The translations under genes and the position numbers were made by a program. From Methanocorpusculum sp. (GTDB lineage: Archaea; Halobacteriota; Methanomicrobia; Methanomicrobiales; Methanocorpusculaceae): a DNA stretch of 64,000 nucleotides. The stretch spans positions 1 to 64,000 of the forward strand of contig JAFOFB010000001.1 in NCBI GenBank assembly GCA_017387505.1, in the 5' to 3' direction. Below the pieces are notes generated by a model that ran no database searches, was not told the DNA's origin, and saw nothing but the letters and a program-made list of their open reading frames with translations. Below, in pieces: positions 24,951-33,827 of the stretch; within the stretch, counting starts at the first letter, position 1; every line of letters begins with the position of its first letter.

Positions 24951-26260
24951 CAGAAGAAATCGATATCTACGGACAGCAGGTCCCAATCCTCATTAGAAAC
25001 GCGCGTGTCAATGGAAAAATACAGGAAATCTATCTTGACGGAACGGGAAAGATTGGAGCGGTGGATGAGAAAACCACTGACCACGAAGCAGAACTTGTAA
25101 TCGATGCAAACAGAGCAACAGCACTTCCTTCGATGTGCAACATGCATACCCATGCAGCTATGGAACTGCTTCGCGGATATGCTGACGACATGCAGCTTTT
25201 CCCGTGGCTCTCAACTAAAATCTGGCCGACAGAGGCACATTTAACCGAGTCTGACATTTACGCAGGGGTTAAACTTGCATGTCTTGAGATGATTAGAACC
25301 GGAACTACTGCCTTCAACGACATGTACTTCATGATGGAGGCAGCGGCAGATGCTGTTGAGGAGTCTGGAATTCGTGCATGTCTTTCCTACTGTATGATTG
25401 ACGGAGGAGACGAGGAAAAGCTCGAGTCAGAGAAGCGTGCTATGCAGGCAACTGTTGCAAACCTCAAAGCAAGAAACAATGAAAGAATTCTTCCGGGTGT
25501 CTCTCCGCACGCAGTCTATACTGTTTCCGAGGAAGGTCTTCGCTGGTGTGCAGAGTATGCAAAAGCAGAAAATGTTCCGCTCCATATCCACGTGTCAGAA
25601 ACCGAGCAGGAAGTAATCGATTGTGTTGCGGGTCACGGCATGAGACCACCTGCATGGCTTGACAAATGCGGTGTTCTTTCTCCGTCATGTATTGCAGCAC
25701 ACTCATGCTGGCTTGATGCTGATGATATTGCTCTCTATGCAAAGCGCGGTGTCACTGCAGTTCATAATCCTGTCTCCAACATGAAGCTTGCAGGAAACAG
25801 AGCACTCCCATACTCTGAGATGAAGGCAGCAGGTGTAAATGTGGCTCTTGGAACTGACGGAGCATCATCTAACAATGATTTGGATATGTTTTCCGAGATG
25901 AAGACCGCAGCCATTCTCCAGAAGTTCTTCTGGAACGATCCGACAGCACTTCCGGCATCTGAGGCTTTACAGGTTGCATCAAGAAACGGATTCAAGGCTC
26001 TTGGAATCAATGCAGGTGTAATAGCTCCGGGATACCTTGCAGATATTATCCTCGTTGGAAGAAACCCGATGAATGTTCCATGCTTCAACGCTGATTCCAA
26101 CGCAGTCTATGCAACAAATGGTCTTGCTGTTGAGACCACTATCTGTAACGGAGCAATCCTCATGTACGAAGGTGTGATTCCAGGTGCAGAAGAGATTATG
26201 GAAGAGGCAGAAAAAGCGGCATTCGCACTTGCGGCAAGAGCTGAGGCCGCAAATAATTAA
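24947..26260 (+). CDS. dadD: 5'-deoxyadenosine / MTA / SAH deaminase
   Basis: Zinc amidohydrolase deaminating 5'-deoxyadenosine, methylthioadenosine and S-adenosylhomocysteine. Seen: 437 aa, metal ligands in NMHTHAAMELLRG, HIHVSETEQEV, CIAAHSCWL and the catalytic Asp in ALGTDGASSNNDLDM, which is the MtaD/DadD pattern. It clears products of radical SAM and methyltransferase reactions and feeds the phosphorylase upstream, then MtnA at 9.1-10.2 kb. Ends in an 11-T terminator shared with the convergent dacZ gene. Confidence 0.9.
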   Translation: MTEEIDIYGQQVPILIRNARVNGKIQEIYLDGTGKIGAVDEKTTDHEAELVIDANRATALPSMCNMHTHAAMELLRGYADDMQLFPWLSTKIWPTEAHLTESDIYAGVKLACLEMIRTGTTAFNDMYFMMEAAADAVEESGIRACLSYCMIDGGDEEKLESEKRAMQATVANLKARNNERILPGVSPHAVYTVSEEGLRWCAEYAKAENVPLHIHVSETEQEVIDCVAGHGMRPPAWLDKCGVLSPSCIAAHSCWLDADDIALYAKRGVTAVHNPVSNMKLAGNRALPYSEMKAAGVNVALGTDGASSNNDLDMFSEMKTAAILQKFFWNDPTALPASEALQVASRNGFKALGINAGVIAPGYLADIILVGRNPMNVPCFNADSNAVYATNGLAVETTICNGAILMYEGVIPGAEEIMEEAEKAAFALAARAEAANN

Positions 26261-26280
26261 TTTTTTTTTTTGAAAAAAAA
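26261..26280. terminator. Bidirectional terminator between dadD and dacZ
   Basis: Eleven T followed by one G and eight A on the + strand, so each convergent gene meets a T-run right after its stop. Archaeal RNA polymerase terminates at such runs without a hairpin. Confidence 0.7.
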
Positions 26281-26282
26281 GT

Positions 26283-27089
26283 TTAGAACTCAATCCGGAC
26301 ATCAGTCCTGATATGAGCAACGACTTTTCCTCCGGCAAAGATTCTGATAATTCCGCCGGACTCTGATACAACAATTCCAACCGATGGAGTAACTTTTGTA
26401 ATAGCCGCAGTTGCTAAGTGACGTCCTCCAAGTCCGCTCTGGAGGTTTACATCACGGCTGTCTGCATCAAGATAACGTCCTGCCGCTTCAACGATTCCGT
26501 TTTTATCGATGATGAAAACACCATCGAGCTGAGAGAACTCTTTTACACTTTCCCAGTTGCCCCGCTCTTTAATGTCCCGGACATCTGCAGGGTGTCCTGC
26601 ATATGGATTTAACACACCCTGGTGAGACCAGCGTTTGAGCTCATCAATATCTCCGACGATGAATGCCGTTCCAATAGAGCGTCCTTCGCGTCCGTCGTGA
26701 GCGATTTCAAGAGCGAGCGAGAGAACCGAGTGGATAACTGCCGGTTCTGCAATATGAGAGAGGTTCTCAGCAGTGAACTCGGTATTTGTTGCCTCGAGAT
26801 CGTAAATCAGAATTGCATACGGGAATGCAGCAACAACCATACCGTGATTTTCCCTCGTTAAGATGCGGTACTGTACAATCGCATCAATGATGTGGTTTGA
26901 ACAGTAATCCAGAAGCGCAACCATAGAACCGTCACGAAGGATATCAGGCTGGATATCGATTACGTGAACTGTTGGTGTTTCGAGCCTTAAATCATGCTCC
27001 TTTGGAAGAAAGGAGATGATTGCAAGTGCATCTACGCTTTTTGCAAGAGCGTCTGCGGAGCGAAGCAGGGTACGGTTTTTGGTTGTCAT
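26283..27089 (-). CDS. dacZ: Diadenylate cyclase (DacZ type)
   Basis: Makes the second messenger c-di-AMP from two ATP. Seen: a C-terminal DAC (DisA_N) domain with GTAFIVGD, the catalytic motif LDGVFIIDKNG (DGV where DGA is canonical) and GLGGRHLATAAIT (RHL where RHR is canonical in bacteria), followed by SESGGIIRIFAGGKV. The N-terminal 100 residues form an archaeal extension. 268 aa. It begins inside the sucD stop (TGATG, AAAGGA upstream), so it is the seventh gene of the kor-suc operon, an unexpected place for a signalling enzyme. Confidence 0.85.
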   Translation of the reverse strand: MTTKNRTLLRSADALAKSVDALAIISFLPKEHDLRLETPTVHVIDIQPDILRDGSMVALLDYCSNHIIDAIVQYRILTRENHGMVVAAFPYAILIYDLEATNTEFTAENLSHIAEPAVIHSVLSLALEIAHDGREGRSIGTAFIVGDIDELKRWSHQGVLNPYAGHPADVRDIKERGNWESVKEFSQLDGVFIIDKNGIVEAAGRYLDADSRDVNLQSGLGGRHLATAAITKVTPSVGIVVSESGGIIRIFAGGKVVAHIRTDVRIEF

Positions 27090-27970
27090 CAGAATAATTC
27101 CTTTACAAGACCCGGGATTTCAGATGGTCTGGTTGCGGTCGGGATGCCGAACTCGCGTAAGCGGGCAATCTTGGATGCAGCATCTCCTTCTCCGCCTTCG
27201 ACGATTGCTCCGGCATGTCCCATGCGTTTCTCTTTCGGAGCGGAAACTCCTGCGATGTATGATACAACAGGGATTCCTAAATCCATTGCACGCTTGGCGC
27301 CTTCGAGCTCTAAGTTTCCTCCAACCTCTCCCATTAAGACAATTGCACGGGTTCTTCCATCTGCGTGGAATGTGTCGACAACATCAGCAAAAGTCTGGCC
27401 GATGATTGCATCTCCGCCGATTCCAATAATACCGGACTGTCCAAGTCCTGCTGCGGTCAGTTCAGAGATGACCTGATAGGTGAGAGTTCCGCTTCTGGAT
27501 ACAACACCGATGTCTCCTTTCATGCAGAGGTTTGCCGGGATGATACCGAGTTTGCACTCTTCCGGAATCATCATTCCAGGGCAGTTCGGGCCGATAACCT
27601 TGGAGCCGCACTTATCAGCGTAGGCTACAGCACGCATTACATCATGGACCGGGATGTGCTCAGTGATAGTGACAATAGTTGGAATACCTGCATCTGCGGC
27701 CTCCATAATTGCATCCCCGCATCCTGCACCCGGAACGAAGATTACGGATGCTCCAATGTCGTGCTTGTCAACAGCGTCAGCTACAGTGTTGTAGACTGGA
27801 ACACCGTAAACATCCTGACCGCCCTTTCCAGGGGTCATTCCAGCGGTAACTCCGGCGCCCCCGACTGCTTTTGCATACTCATTCATTAAGTTGATGTGGA
27901 ATCTTCCCTGAGAGCCGGTTGCTCCCTGGACAAGAACCTCGGTTTCCTTGCCTGCGTAAATCATCTGCAA
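27089..27970 (-). CDS. sucD: Succinyl-CoA synthetase subunit alpha
   Basis: Interconverts succinate and succinyl-CoA with NTP. Seen: 293 aa, CoA-binding LVQGATGSQGRFH and VTAGMTPGKGGQDVYGVPV, VIGPNCPGMM, and the phosphohistidine in GHAGAIVEGGEGDA. Overlaps sucC by 10 nt. In Methanomicrobiales the enzyme is expected to run toward succinyl-CoA, supplying KorABCD for reductive 2-oxoglutarate synthesis. Confidence 0.95.
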   Translation of the reverse strand: MQMIYAGKETEVLVQGATGSQGRFHINLMNEYAKAVGGAGVTAGMTPGKGGQDVYGVPVYNTVADAVDKHDIGASVIFVPGAGCGDAIMEAADAGIPTIVTITEHIPVHDVMRAVAYADKCGSKVIGPNCPGMMIPEECKLGIIPANLCMKGDIGVVSRSGTLTYQVISELTAAGLGQSGIIGIGGDAIIGQTFADVVDTFHADGRTRAIVLMGEVGGNLELEGAKRAMDLGIPVVSYIAGVSAPKEKRMGHAGAIVEGGEGDAASKIARLREFGIPTATRPSEIPGLVKELF

Positions 27971-29046
27971 ACCTCCACTGCTGCACGGATAGCTTCATCC
28001 ATTGTTGGAAGCATAAGGTAGTTGTTCTCTTCAAGAAGTCTCTTTCCTTCTGCTTCGTTGGTTCCGGCAATTCTGACGATAATCTTCTGTTCAACTCCTG
28101 CCTCGATGATACCTTTGGCAACTTCATCACAGCGGGTGATTCCGCCAAGGAGGTTTACAACAATGACTTTGACGCCAGGCATGGATGAAACAAGTTTTAC
28201 TGCGTGGCATACACGCTCTGCATCTGCTCCGCCTCCGACATCGAGGAAGTTTGCGGCTTTTCCTTCGTAGTAGGCGATGATATCGAGGGTTGCCATTGTG
28301 AGGCCTGCACCGTTTCCGATAACTCCAATCTCACCGTCGAGCTCGACATAGGAGAAGCCGTGTTTTTCTGCTTCCTTTTCGCGCTCGGTTAAGTCACGGT
28401 TCTCGGAGATTCCCTGGCGTGCTAATGCGTTGTCATCTAAGATGACTTTTCCGTCTGCGGCGATGATTCCCTTCGGGGTTGCAACAAGCGGATTAATCTC
28501 GACAAGGATTGCATCCTTCTTGATGAAGACATCAAAGAGCTTCTTGACGATTGCACCAATCTCTTTTGGAGCGGTTCCGATTACATTGCGGACAACAAAG
28601 TCCGGGAGAGTTGTAAAGGACGGGTCAACGTAGATTCTTCTAAGTGCCTCCGGGCGTTCCTTTGCGAGGGTTTCAATCTCGACACCGCCTTCTTCAGAGA
28701 AGAGAATAACCGGGCGTTTCTTCGAGCGGTCGATTGTGATACTGATGTAGTACTCGTGGCTGATTTCGAGAGCCTCTTCCACTAAGACTTTCTCAACAGG
28801 CAGTCCTTTAATCAGTTTGCCGAAGAGTTCTTTGGCTGTTGCGTCAACTGTTTCTGCGGTTGCCGGAAGAATTCCTCCGGCTTTGCCGCGTCCGCCGACA
28901 TCAACCTGTGCCTTTAAGACAACTTTTTCTGCAACTCTGGAAAGGGCTTCTGCTGCTTCTTCAGCTGATACAATCAGTTCACTGTTCGGAGTCGGGATTC
29001 CTGCATCCCGGAAAATCTGTTTTGCCTCATATTCACGGAACTTCAT
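27961..29046 (-). CDS. sucC: Succinyl-CoA synthetase subunit beta
   Basis: ATP-grasp subunit of succinyl-CoA synthetase. Seen: 361 aa starting MKFREYEAKQIFRDAGIPTP, nucleotide-binding LKAQVDVGGRGKAGG, and GNGAGLTMATLDIIAYYEGKAANFLDVGGGAD with INLLGGITRCDEVAKG-type residues for the phosphate/succinate site. Overlaps korC by 4 nt and sucD by 10 nt. Confidence 0.95.
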   Translation of the reverse strand: MKFREYEAKQIFRDAGIPTPNSELIVSAEEAAEALSRVAEKVVLKAQVDVGGRGKAGGILPATAETVDATAKELFGKLIKGLPVEKVLVEEALEISHEYYISITIDRSKKRPVILFSEEGGVEIETLAKERPEALRRIYVDPSFTTLPDFVVRNVIGTAPKEIGAIVKKLFDVFIKKDAILVEINPLVATPKGIIAADGKVILDDNALARQGISENRDLTEREKEAEKHGFSYVELDGEIGVIGNGAGLTMATLDIIAYYEGKAANFLDVGGGADAERVCHAVKLVSSMPGVKVIVVNLLGGITRCDEVAKGIIEAGVEQKIIVRIAGTNEAEGKRLLEENNYLMLPTMDEAIRAAVEVCR

Positions 29047-29576
29047 AACTGTTTCCTCACAATCTCGCGTCCAATGGCGAGAGCTTTCTTGTTTGCTTCC
29101 TCGGTTCCCTTCGGCACACTGTCGAGGACTGCGTGCTCTAAGGACTCGTAATCGATGACTCCTGTTGCCTCCATTAAGGCTCCGAGCATGATTACATTTG
29201 CAAAGACCGGCTTTCCAAGCTGTGCTTTGGCTTCAGCGGTTGCCGGAACTTCTAAGCAGACACAGCACGGTCTGCTTGTGACATATCCAGGATCAACAAG
29301 CATTAATGCGTTGTTTCCTGCCTTGCATCCGTATTTGTCATATGCCGCCTGGGACATGATGACGAACGTTTCAGGTTCGGTTACCTTCGGATAGTGGATT
29401 GGTTCATCAGAGATAATGACAGCAGAGGCGGAAGCCCCGCCTCTTGCTTCCGGACCATAGCTCTGAGTCTGGACAACGTGTTTGTCTGCGTAAAGGGCAG
29501 CGGCTCTTCCAAGGATAACTGCCGCTGTAATGATACCCTGACCGCCAAGTCCTGAGAATCTGATTTCGTGTCTCAT
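29043..29576 (-). CDS. korC: 2-oxoglutarate:ferredoxin oxidoreductase subunit gamma
   Basis: Gamma subunit of the four-subunit 2-oxoacid oxidoreductase. Seen: 177 aa beginning with the CoA/TPP-enzyme gamma motif RFSGLGGQGIITAAVILG, then SYGPEARGGASASAVIIS. Overlaps korB by 4 nt. Assignment to 2-oxoglutarate rather than another 2-oxoacid rests on the sucCD genes in the same operon. Confidence 0.93.
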   Translation of the reverse strand: MRHEIRFSGLGGQGIITAAVILGRAAALYADKHVVQTQSYGPEARGGASASAVIISDEPIHYPKVTEPETFVIMSQAAYDKYGCKAGNNALMLVDPGYVTSRPCCVCLEVPATAEAKAQLGKPVFANVIMLGALMEATGVIDYESLEHAVLDSVPKGTEEANKKALAIGREIVRKQL

Positions 29577-30364
29577 TCTTTAACAACCCCCAGTGGCGGG
29601 TTTGCACGACGAACGAACTCGCCGACGATGAATTTTCCAGGCTCAAGCGGAATGCCTGCTGCTGCATCGCGGTCTGCTTTTGCTTTCTTTACCGCGTTGT
29701 TTTTGAAGACCTCAATCATCTGAGTCGGCTGTCTGAGCTTGTTTTTGTTTCCGTATGCAGTCGGGCACTGTGCTAAGACTTCAATGAATGCAAGTCCAGG
29801 GGTTTCAAGTCCGGTCTTGATTGCTTCAGAGAGTTCTTTAACGTGGAATGAAGTCCAGCGTGCTACATAGTTTGCTCCTGCGGCTTCTGCGAGTTTGCAG
29901 AGGTCAAACGGCTGTTCCTGCATTCCGTACGGAGTGGTTGTGGTAATCGAGCCCTTCGGAGTACACGGACTTCCCTGTCCTCCGGTCATTCCGTAGATGT
30001 TGTTGTTCATGCAGACAACAGTTAAATCGATGTTTCTTCTGCATGCATGGATGAAGTGGTTTCCGCCGATTGCCGAGCAGTCTCCGTCTCCGGTGAAAAC
30101 GATGACATGCTGTTTGGGCTTGACGAGTTTAACGCCGGTTGCGAAAGCGAGCGCTCTTCCATGGGTTGTGTGAAGAGAGTCTGCAGATGTGTATCCGCCT
30201 GCACGGGAAGAACATCCGATTCCGGAGACGAAGGTTGTCTCGTTGATGTCATATCCAAGTGCGTCAACAGCACGAAGGGTTGCGTTCAGGATTGTTCCGT
30301 TTCCGCATCCTGCACAGTAGATGTGCGGAAGTCTGTCCTGACGGTACCAGTCCTCTAAGGTCAT
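29573..30364 (-). CDS. korB: 2-oxoglutarate:ferredoxin oxidoreductase subunit beta
   Basis: TPP-binding subunit. Seen: 263 aa, CAGCGNGTI near the N-terminus, the TPP/Mg motif GDGDCSAIGGNHFIHA...NNNIYGMTGGQ, and IGCSSRAGGYTSADSLHTTHGRALAFATGVK. Overlaps korA and korC by 4 nt each, which fixes equimolar translation of the complex. Confidence 0.95.
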   Translation of the reverse strand: MTLEDWYRQDRLPHIYCAGCGNGTILNATLRAVDALGYDINETTFVSGIGCSSRAGGYTSADSLHTTHGRALAFATGVKLVKPKQHVIVFTGDGDCSAIGGNHFIHACRRNIDLTVVCMNNNIYGMTGGQGSPCTPKGSITTTTPYGMQEQPFDLCKLAEAAGANYVARWTSFHVKELSEAIKTGLETPGLAFIEVLAQCPTAYGNKNKLRQPTQMIEVFKNNAVKKAKADRDAAAGIPLEPGKFIVGEFVRRANPPLGVVKE

Positions 30365-31494
30365 AATCGAACCTCCGTGACAGGGCGGGTTGCAGTTTCA
30401 GCTGCTTTCGCTGCGGTTTTCAGTTCATTTACTGTGTGCAGTGCTCCGCCGAGTTTTGGTGCTGTGATGATTTTAACGTTGGTGTACTGTCTGACCTCTT
30501 TTGCAATCTGGCCTAAGTTCATCTCAGGAACAACGAATGCTTTTGCGTTTGTGAACTGCTCTAAGCAGTGGTCCGGGAAAGGCCAGACGATTCTGAGGTT
30601 TAAGTGTCCGTATTTTCCAGGTTCGTCTGCTAAGAGCTGACGGACTGTTCTGGTTGGAGCTCCGTAGGAGATGAAGACAATCTCTGCTTCCGGATTTACA
30701 ATGTCAACGTCAGTTAACTCAAGGCGGTGTTTTTCGATTTTGTCTACTTGGCGGCGAACCATTGCCTCATGAAGCTCTGCTGAGTCAGTTGCCGGGTATC
30801 CTTTTTCGTTGTGGGTGAGACCTGTTATATGGATATTGTGACCGTTTCCAAATGTTCCAAATCCAGGGATGCCGTTTTCATCAGGCTCGCACGGAAGTTC
30901 TCCTTCTTTTAATTCACGGCGCGGGATAATTTCGACATTTTCGCGGAGGAGAATCTTTTCTCTCATGTGTCCGATGGTCTCGTCAGCCATTAAGAAGACA
31001 GGAGTTCTGAAGCGGTCTGCTAAGTTGAATGCTTTGACTGTTAAGTCAAACATTTCCTGAACAGATGACGGGGATAGAGCGATGATGCTGTAGTCTCCGT
31101 GACTTCCGTATCTTGCCTGCATCATGTCTCCCTGTGCTGCCATTGTCGGCTGTCCAGTGGATGGTCCTCCTCTCTGGACATTTACAACAACGCACGGTGT
31201 CTCAGTGATTGCGGCATATCCGATATTTTCCATCATAAGAGAAAAACCCGGGCCTGAAGTTGCGGTCATGGAGCGTGCTCCAGCCCAGCTTCCTCCAACA
31301 ATTGCGGCCATGCTGGCAAGTTCATCTTCCATCTGGACGAATGTTCCGCCAATCTTTGGAAGTCTGGATGCCATTCTCTCTGCTATTTCAGTGGACGGGG
31401 TGATTGGGTATCCGGCGAAGAATCTGCATCCGGCAGCAATCGCACCCTCTGCGCATGCAGTGTTTCCATTGTAGAATTCAGTTTTTCCGGTCAA
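30361..31494 (-). CDS. korA: 2-oxoglutarate:ferredoxin oxidoreductase subunit alpha
   Basis: Alpha subunit. Seen: GNTACAEGAIAAGCRFFAGYPITPSTEIAE at the N-terminus, then GATSGPG-like MTATSGPGFSLMMENIGYA and GGPSTGQPT, the family signatures. The start is taken as TTG at 31494, which overlaps the korD stop (TTGA) and has GGAGAT 6 nt upstream; the longer frame to 31542 lies inside korD. That gives 377 aa beginning MTGKTEFYNGNTA. The non-ATG start is notable in a coupled operon. Confidence 0.93.
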   Translation of the reverse strand: MTGKTEFYNGNTACAEGAIAAGCRFFAGYPITPSTEIAERMASRLPKIGGTFVQMEDELASMAAIVGGSWAGARSMTATSGPGFSLMMENIGYAAITETPCVVVNVQRGGPSTGQPTMAAQGDMMQARYGSHGDYSIIALSPSSVQEMFDLTVKAFNLADRFRTPVFLMADETIGHMREKILLRENVEIIPRRELKEGELPCEPDENGIPGFGTFGNGHNIHITGLTHNEKGYPATDSAELHEAMVRRQVDKIEKHRLELTDVDIVNPEAEIVFISYGAPTRTVRQLLADEPGKYGHLNLRIVWPFPDHCLEQFTNAKAFVVPEMNLGQIAKEVRQYTNVKIITAPKLGGALHTVNELKTAAKAAETATRPVTEVRL

Positions 31495-31763
31495 TATTCT
31501 ATCTCCACTTTCTTTGGTTCGAAGGGTTTTTCTTCCACCCATGAGATTGCCTGGTCAGGGCAGATCATCTGGCACATACCGCAGAGCTGTCTGCCGTAAA
31601 CCTTCTGAAGACGGCAGTTGGTGCATCTTTCAGGACGGTCTAAGACCGGAATCACGTAGCCACGGATTCCAGGTTTTGTTCCTTCCTGGAAGATGCGGTA
31701 AGGACATACTTTTGTACAAAGATTACATCCCTTGCAGCGGTGTTCATTGATTACGAGCTTCAT
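31491..31763 (-). CDS. korD: 2-oxoglutarate:ferredoxin oxidoreductase subunit delta (ferredoxin)
   Basis: 90-aa 4Fe-4S subunit passing electrons to or from ferredoxin. Seen: a complete CKGCNLCTKVCP motif near residue 10 and a second, irregular cysteine set C-TNC...CGMCQMICP separated by an insertion. First gene of the korDABC-sucCD-dacZ operon. Its box A lies about 15-25 nt upstream of the ATG, so the mRNA leader is very short. Confidence 0.93.
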   Translation of the reverse strand: MKLVINEHRCKGCNLCTKVCPYRIFQEGTKPGIRGYVIPVLDRPERCTNCRLQKVYGRQLCGMCQMICPDQAISWVEEKPFEPKKVEIEY

Positions 31764-31774
31764 TATTAATACTG

Positions 31775-31785
31775 TTTATATTATG
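31775..31785 (-). promoter_or_regulatory. Box A promoter of the kor-suc-dacZ operon
   Basis: ATAATATAAAC on the minus strand, 12-22 nt upstream of the korD ATG and close enough to predict a leaderless transcript or a start a few bases inside. No other TATA-like element is closer to 25 nt. Confidence 0.4.
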
Positions 31786-31894
31786 TGATGTGATATGCCT
31801 AAAAGTATTCCTTGTTGGATGTGGTTTTTTGCGGGTTGGTTAATGAGAGAGGATGGGATTTTGGATGTGGTGATATATACCGCGCGAAATTGAG

Positions 31895-31903
31895 AAAAAA
31901 AAA
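31895..31903 (-). terminator. T-run terminator of the epimerase gene
   Basis: Nine T on the minus strand about 25 nt after the epimerase stop and before the kor promoter. Confidence 0.5.
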
Positions 31904-31928
31904 GAGAAGAGAAAATTAAACAGAATAT

Positions 31929-32855
31929 TTATTCTTCCAGTGTTGCTCTGATAGCCGCACGCACAGCATCCTCAGAGGTAACACCCGGATTCCATCCGAA
32001 AGACTTCATTTTATCAACCGAGAGCTGCATCTTTGGAACATCTCCAACCCATCCGCGGTCGCCGCCGGTGAACTTGAACTCAACACCAGAAAGACCCATC
32101 TCTTCGACAACGAGTTCTGCAATTCTTTTCACAGTAACCCAGTCTTCGGAACCTATATTGAAGAAGTTAAACGTATCATGAGAAATCTCAGGAGCGAAGA
32201 CAACAGCCTTTACACACTCCTCAACAGAGAGATAAGACTTCGACTGGCTTCCGTCGCCTAAGATTTCAAGCTCCTTCGGGTTGGCTCTGAGTTTCTGAAC
32301 AAAGTCATAGATAACTCCGTGAGTACTGCGGGAACCAATAATATTTGCGAATCTATAAACCCATGCATGCCAGCCGTAGGTTGCAGCATAAGAAGAAATC
32401 ATAGCTTCGCATGCGAGCTTGCTTGCTCCATAGATTGAGATTGGAATCATTGGAGAGTAAGTCTCAGGTGTCGGAATAACTGATGCCTCGCCGTAAACGG
32501 TCGAAGTTGAAGTGAAAACAATCTCACGTACATCATACTCCTTCATTGCCTCAAGCACACGAACAGTTGCAGTTACATTATTCTCGTACACCTCAAAGGA
32601 CTTGCGGGCAGAGCCTCTTACATCCGGGTCTGCTGCGATATGATACACGCGGTCTGCACCCTCGAATGAACTCTGCCATCCGTCATCGAGTAAATCCTTG
32701 TGGATGACAGTGATTAATGGAAGATTCTCCTCAAGGTTTGCCATGCGGCCTGCGACCATCGAATCAATAACCACGACCTCGTGGTTCTGCGAGACTAAAA
32801 GATCAACCAGATGCGAGCCGATAAAACCTGCTCCGCCAGTGACAATGCACTTCAT
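31929..32855 (-). CDS. NAD-dependent sugar-nucleotide epimerase/dehydratase
   Basis: Extended short-chain dehydrogenase of the UDP-glucose 4-epimerase type. Seen: Rossmann TGGAGFIGSHLVDLL at residues about 5-20, DSMV binding loop, HIAADPDVR, catalytic S-T-S and YGASK (Tyr-x-x-x-Lys), and RFANIIG. 308 aa. The ATG at 32855 puts the Rossmann motif at the normal position; the longer frame to 32906 reads through promoter sequence. It probably supplies sugar nucleotides for glycosylation of surface layer or lipids. Divergent from dapA. Confidence 0.87.
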   Translation of the reverse strand: MKCIVTGGAGFIGSHLVDLLVSQNHEVVVIDSMVAGRMANLEENLPLITVIHKDLLDDGWQSSFEGADRVYHIAADPDVRGSARKSFEVYENNVTATVRVLEAMKEYDVREIVFTSTSTVYGEASVIPTPETYSPMIPISIYGASKLACEAMISSYAATYGWHAWVYRFANIIGSRSTHGVIYDFVQKLRANPKELEILGDGSQSKSYLSVEECVKAVVFAPEISHDTFNFFNIGSEDWVTVKRIAELVVEEMGLSGVEFKFTGGDRGWVGDVPKMQLSVDKMKSFGWNPGVTSEDAVRAAIRATLEE

Positions 32856-32933
32856 AATACCATATAGGAAGTACTCACACATCAACCCTTCTAACGGAAA
32901 ATACATGTAATCCCTAATCCAAATAATAGAGAT

Positions 32934-33827
32934 ATGTTTGAAGGAGTAATTCCCGCATTAATTACCCCGTTCAACGATGATGCATCACAGTCTCTTGACC
33001 TCGAAGGTCTTAGAAGCTGTATTGAGCACGTCGTAAACGGCGGAGTTCACGGGCTTCTCGCATGCGGTTCCACTGGTGAATCCGCAACCATGACCCACGC
33101 AGAACACATCCGTGTTATCGAAGAAACCGTTTCTGCCGCATCCAACCGTCTCCCGGTTATCGCAGGAACCGGTTCCAACAACACCGATGAAGCACTCGTC
33201 ATGACTCTTGGAGCAAAGCTCGCAGGATCAGACGCAGTCCTTGTAATCAGCCCATACTACAATAAGCCAAACCGATCCGGTCTCTTAAAACACTATAAGA
33301 AAATCGCCGATGTAGGACTTCCGGTGATTGTCTACAATATCCCGGGAAGAACCGGACAGAACCTGCCGGCAGACTTAATCCTTGAGATGGCACAGACTAT
33401 CCCAAACATTGTCGGAGTCAAAGAGGCAAGCGGAAACATTGACCAGATGATGGCAATCATCGACGGAATCTCAGACCTCGAGCGTGACCTGCCGTTCATC
33501 TTAACCTCCGGTGACGATTCCTTAACTCTTCCTGTCTTATCCGTTGGAGGACAGGGTGTGATTTCTGTTACCGCAAACATCGAACCTGCCCGCATGGTCG
33601 ATATGTACAACCGCTTTAGAAAGTGCGATACTCAGGGTGCTATTCAGATGCACTACGAGTTAATGGAACTCTCCAAAGCAATGTTCATGGACGTAAACCC
33701 GGTTCCTGTAAAGAAAGCCGCAGAACTGCGCGGACTTATCAAATGCGGAAACGTCAGACTTCCGCTTGACTCGTTAAGCCCGGAGATGACCGAAAAGATG
33801 CGCGAGGTGCTTTCACACTATGACTAA
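32934..33827 (+). CDS. dapA: 4-hydroxy-tetrahydrodipicolinate synthase
   Basis: Condenses pyruvate and aspartate semialdehyde in lysine biosynthesis. Seen: 297 aa starting [32 protein letters not shown], catalytic Tyr in [11 protein letters not shown] and the Schiff-base Lys in VGVKEASGN. It overlaps dapB by 8 nt (ATGACTAA). Promoter region shared with the divergent epimerase gene. Confidence 0.96.
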   Translation: MFEGVIPALITPFNDDASQSLDLEGLRSCIEHVVNGGVHGLLACGSTGESATMTHAEHIRVIEETVSAASNRLPVIAGTGSNNTDEALVMTLGAKLAGSDAVLVISPYYNKPNRSGLLKHYKKIADVGLPVIVYNIPGRTGQNLPADLILEMAQTIPNIVGVKEASGNIDQMMAIIDGISDLERDLPFILTSGDDSLTLPVLSVGGQGVISVTANIEPARMVDMYNRFRKCDTQGAIQMHYELMELSKAMFMDVNPVPVKKAAELRGLIKCGNVRLPLDSLSPEMTEKMREVLSHYD

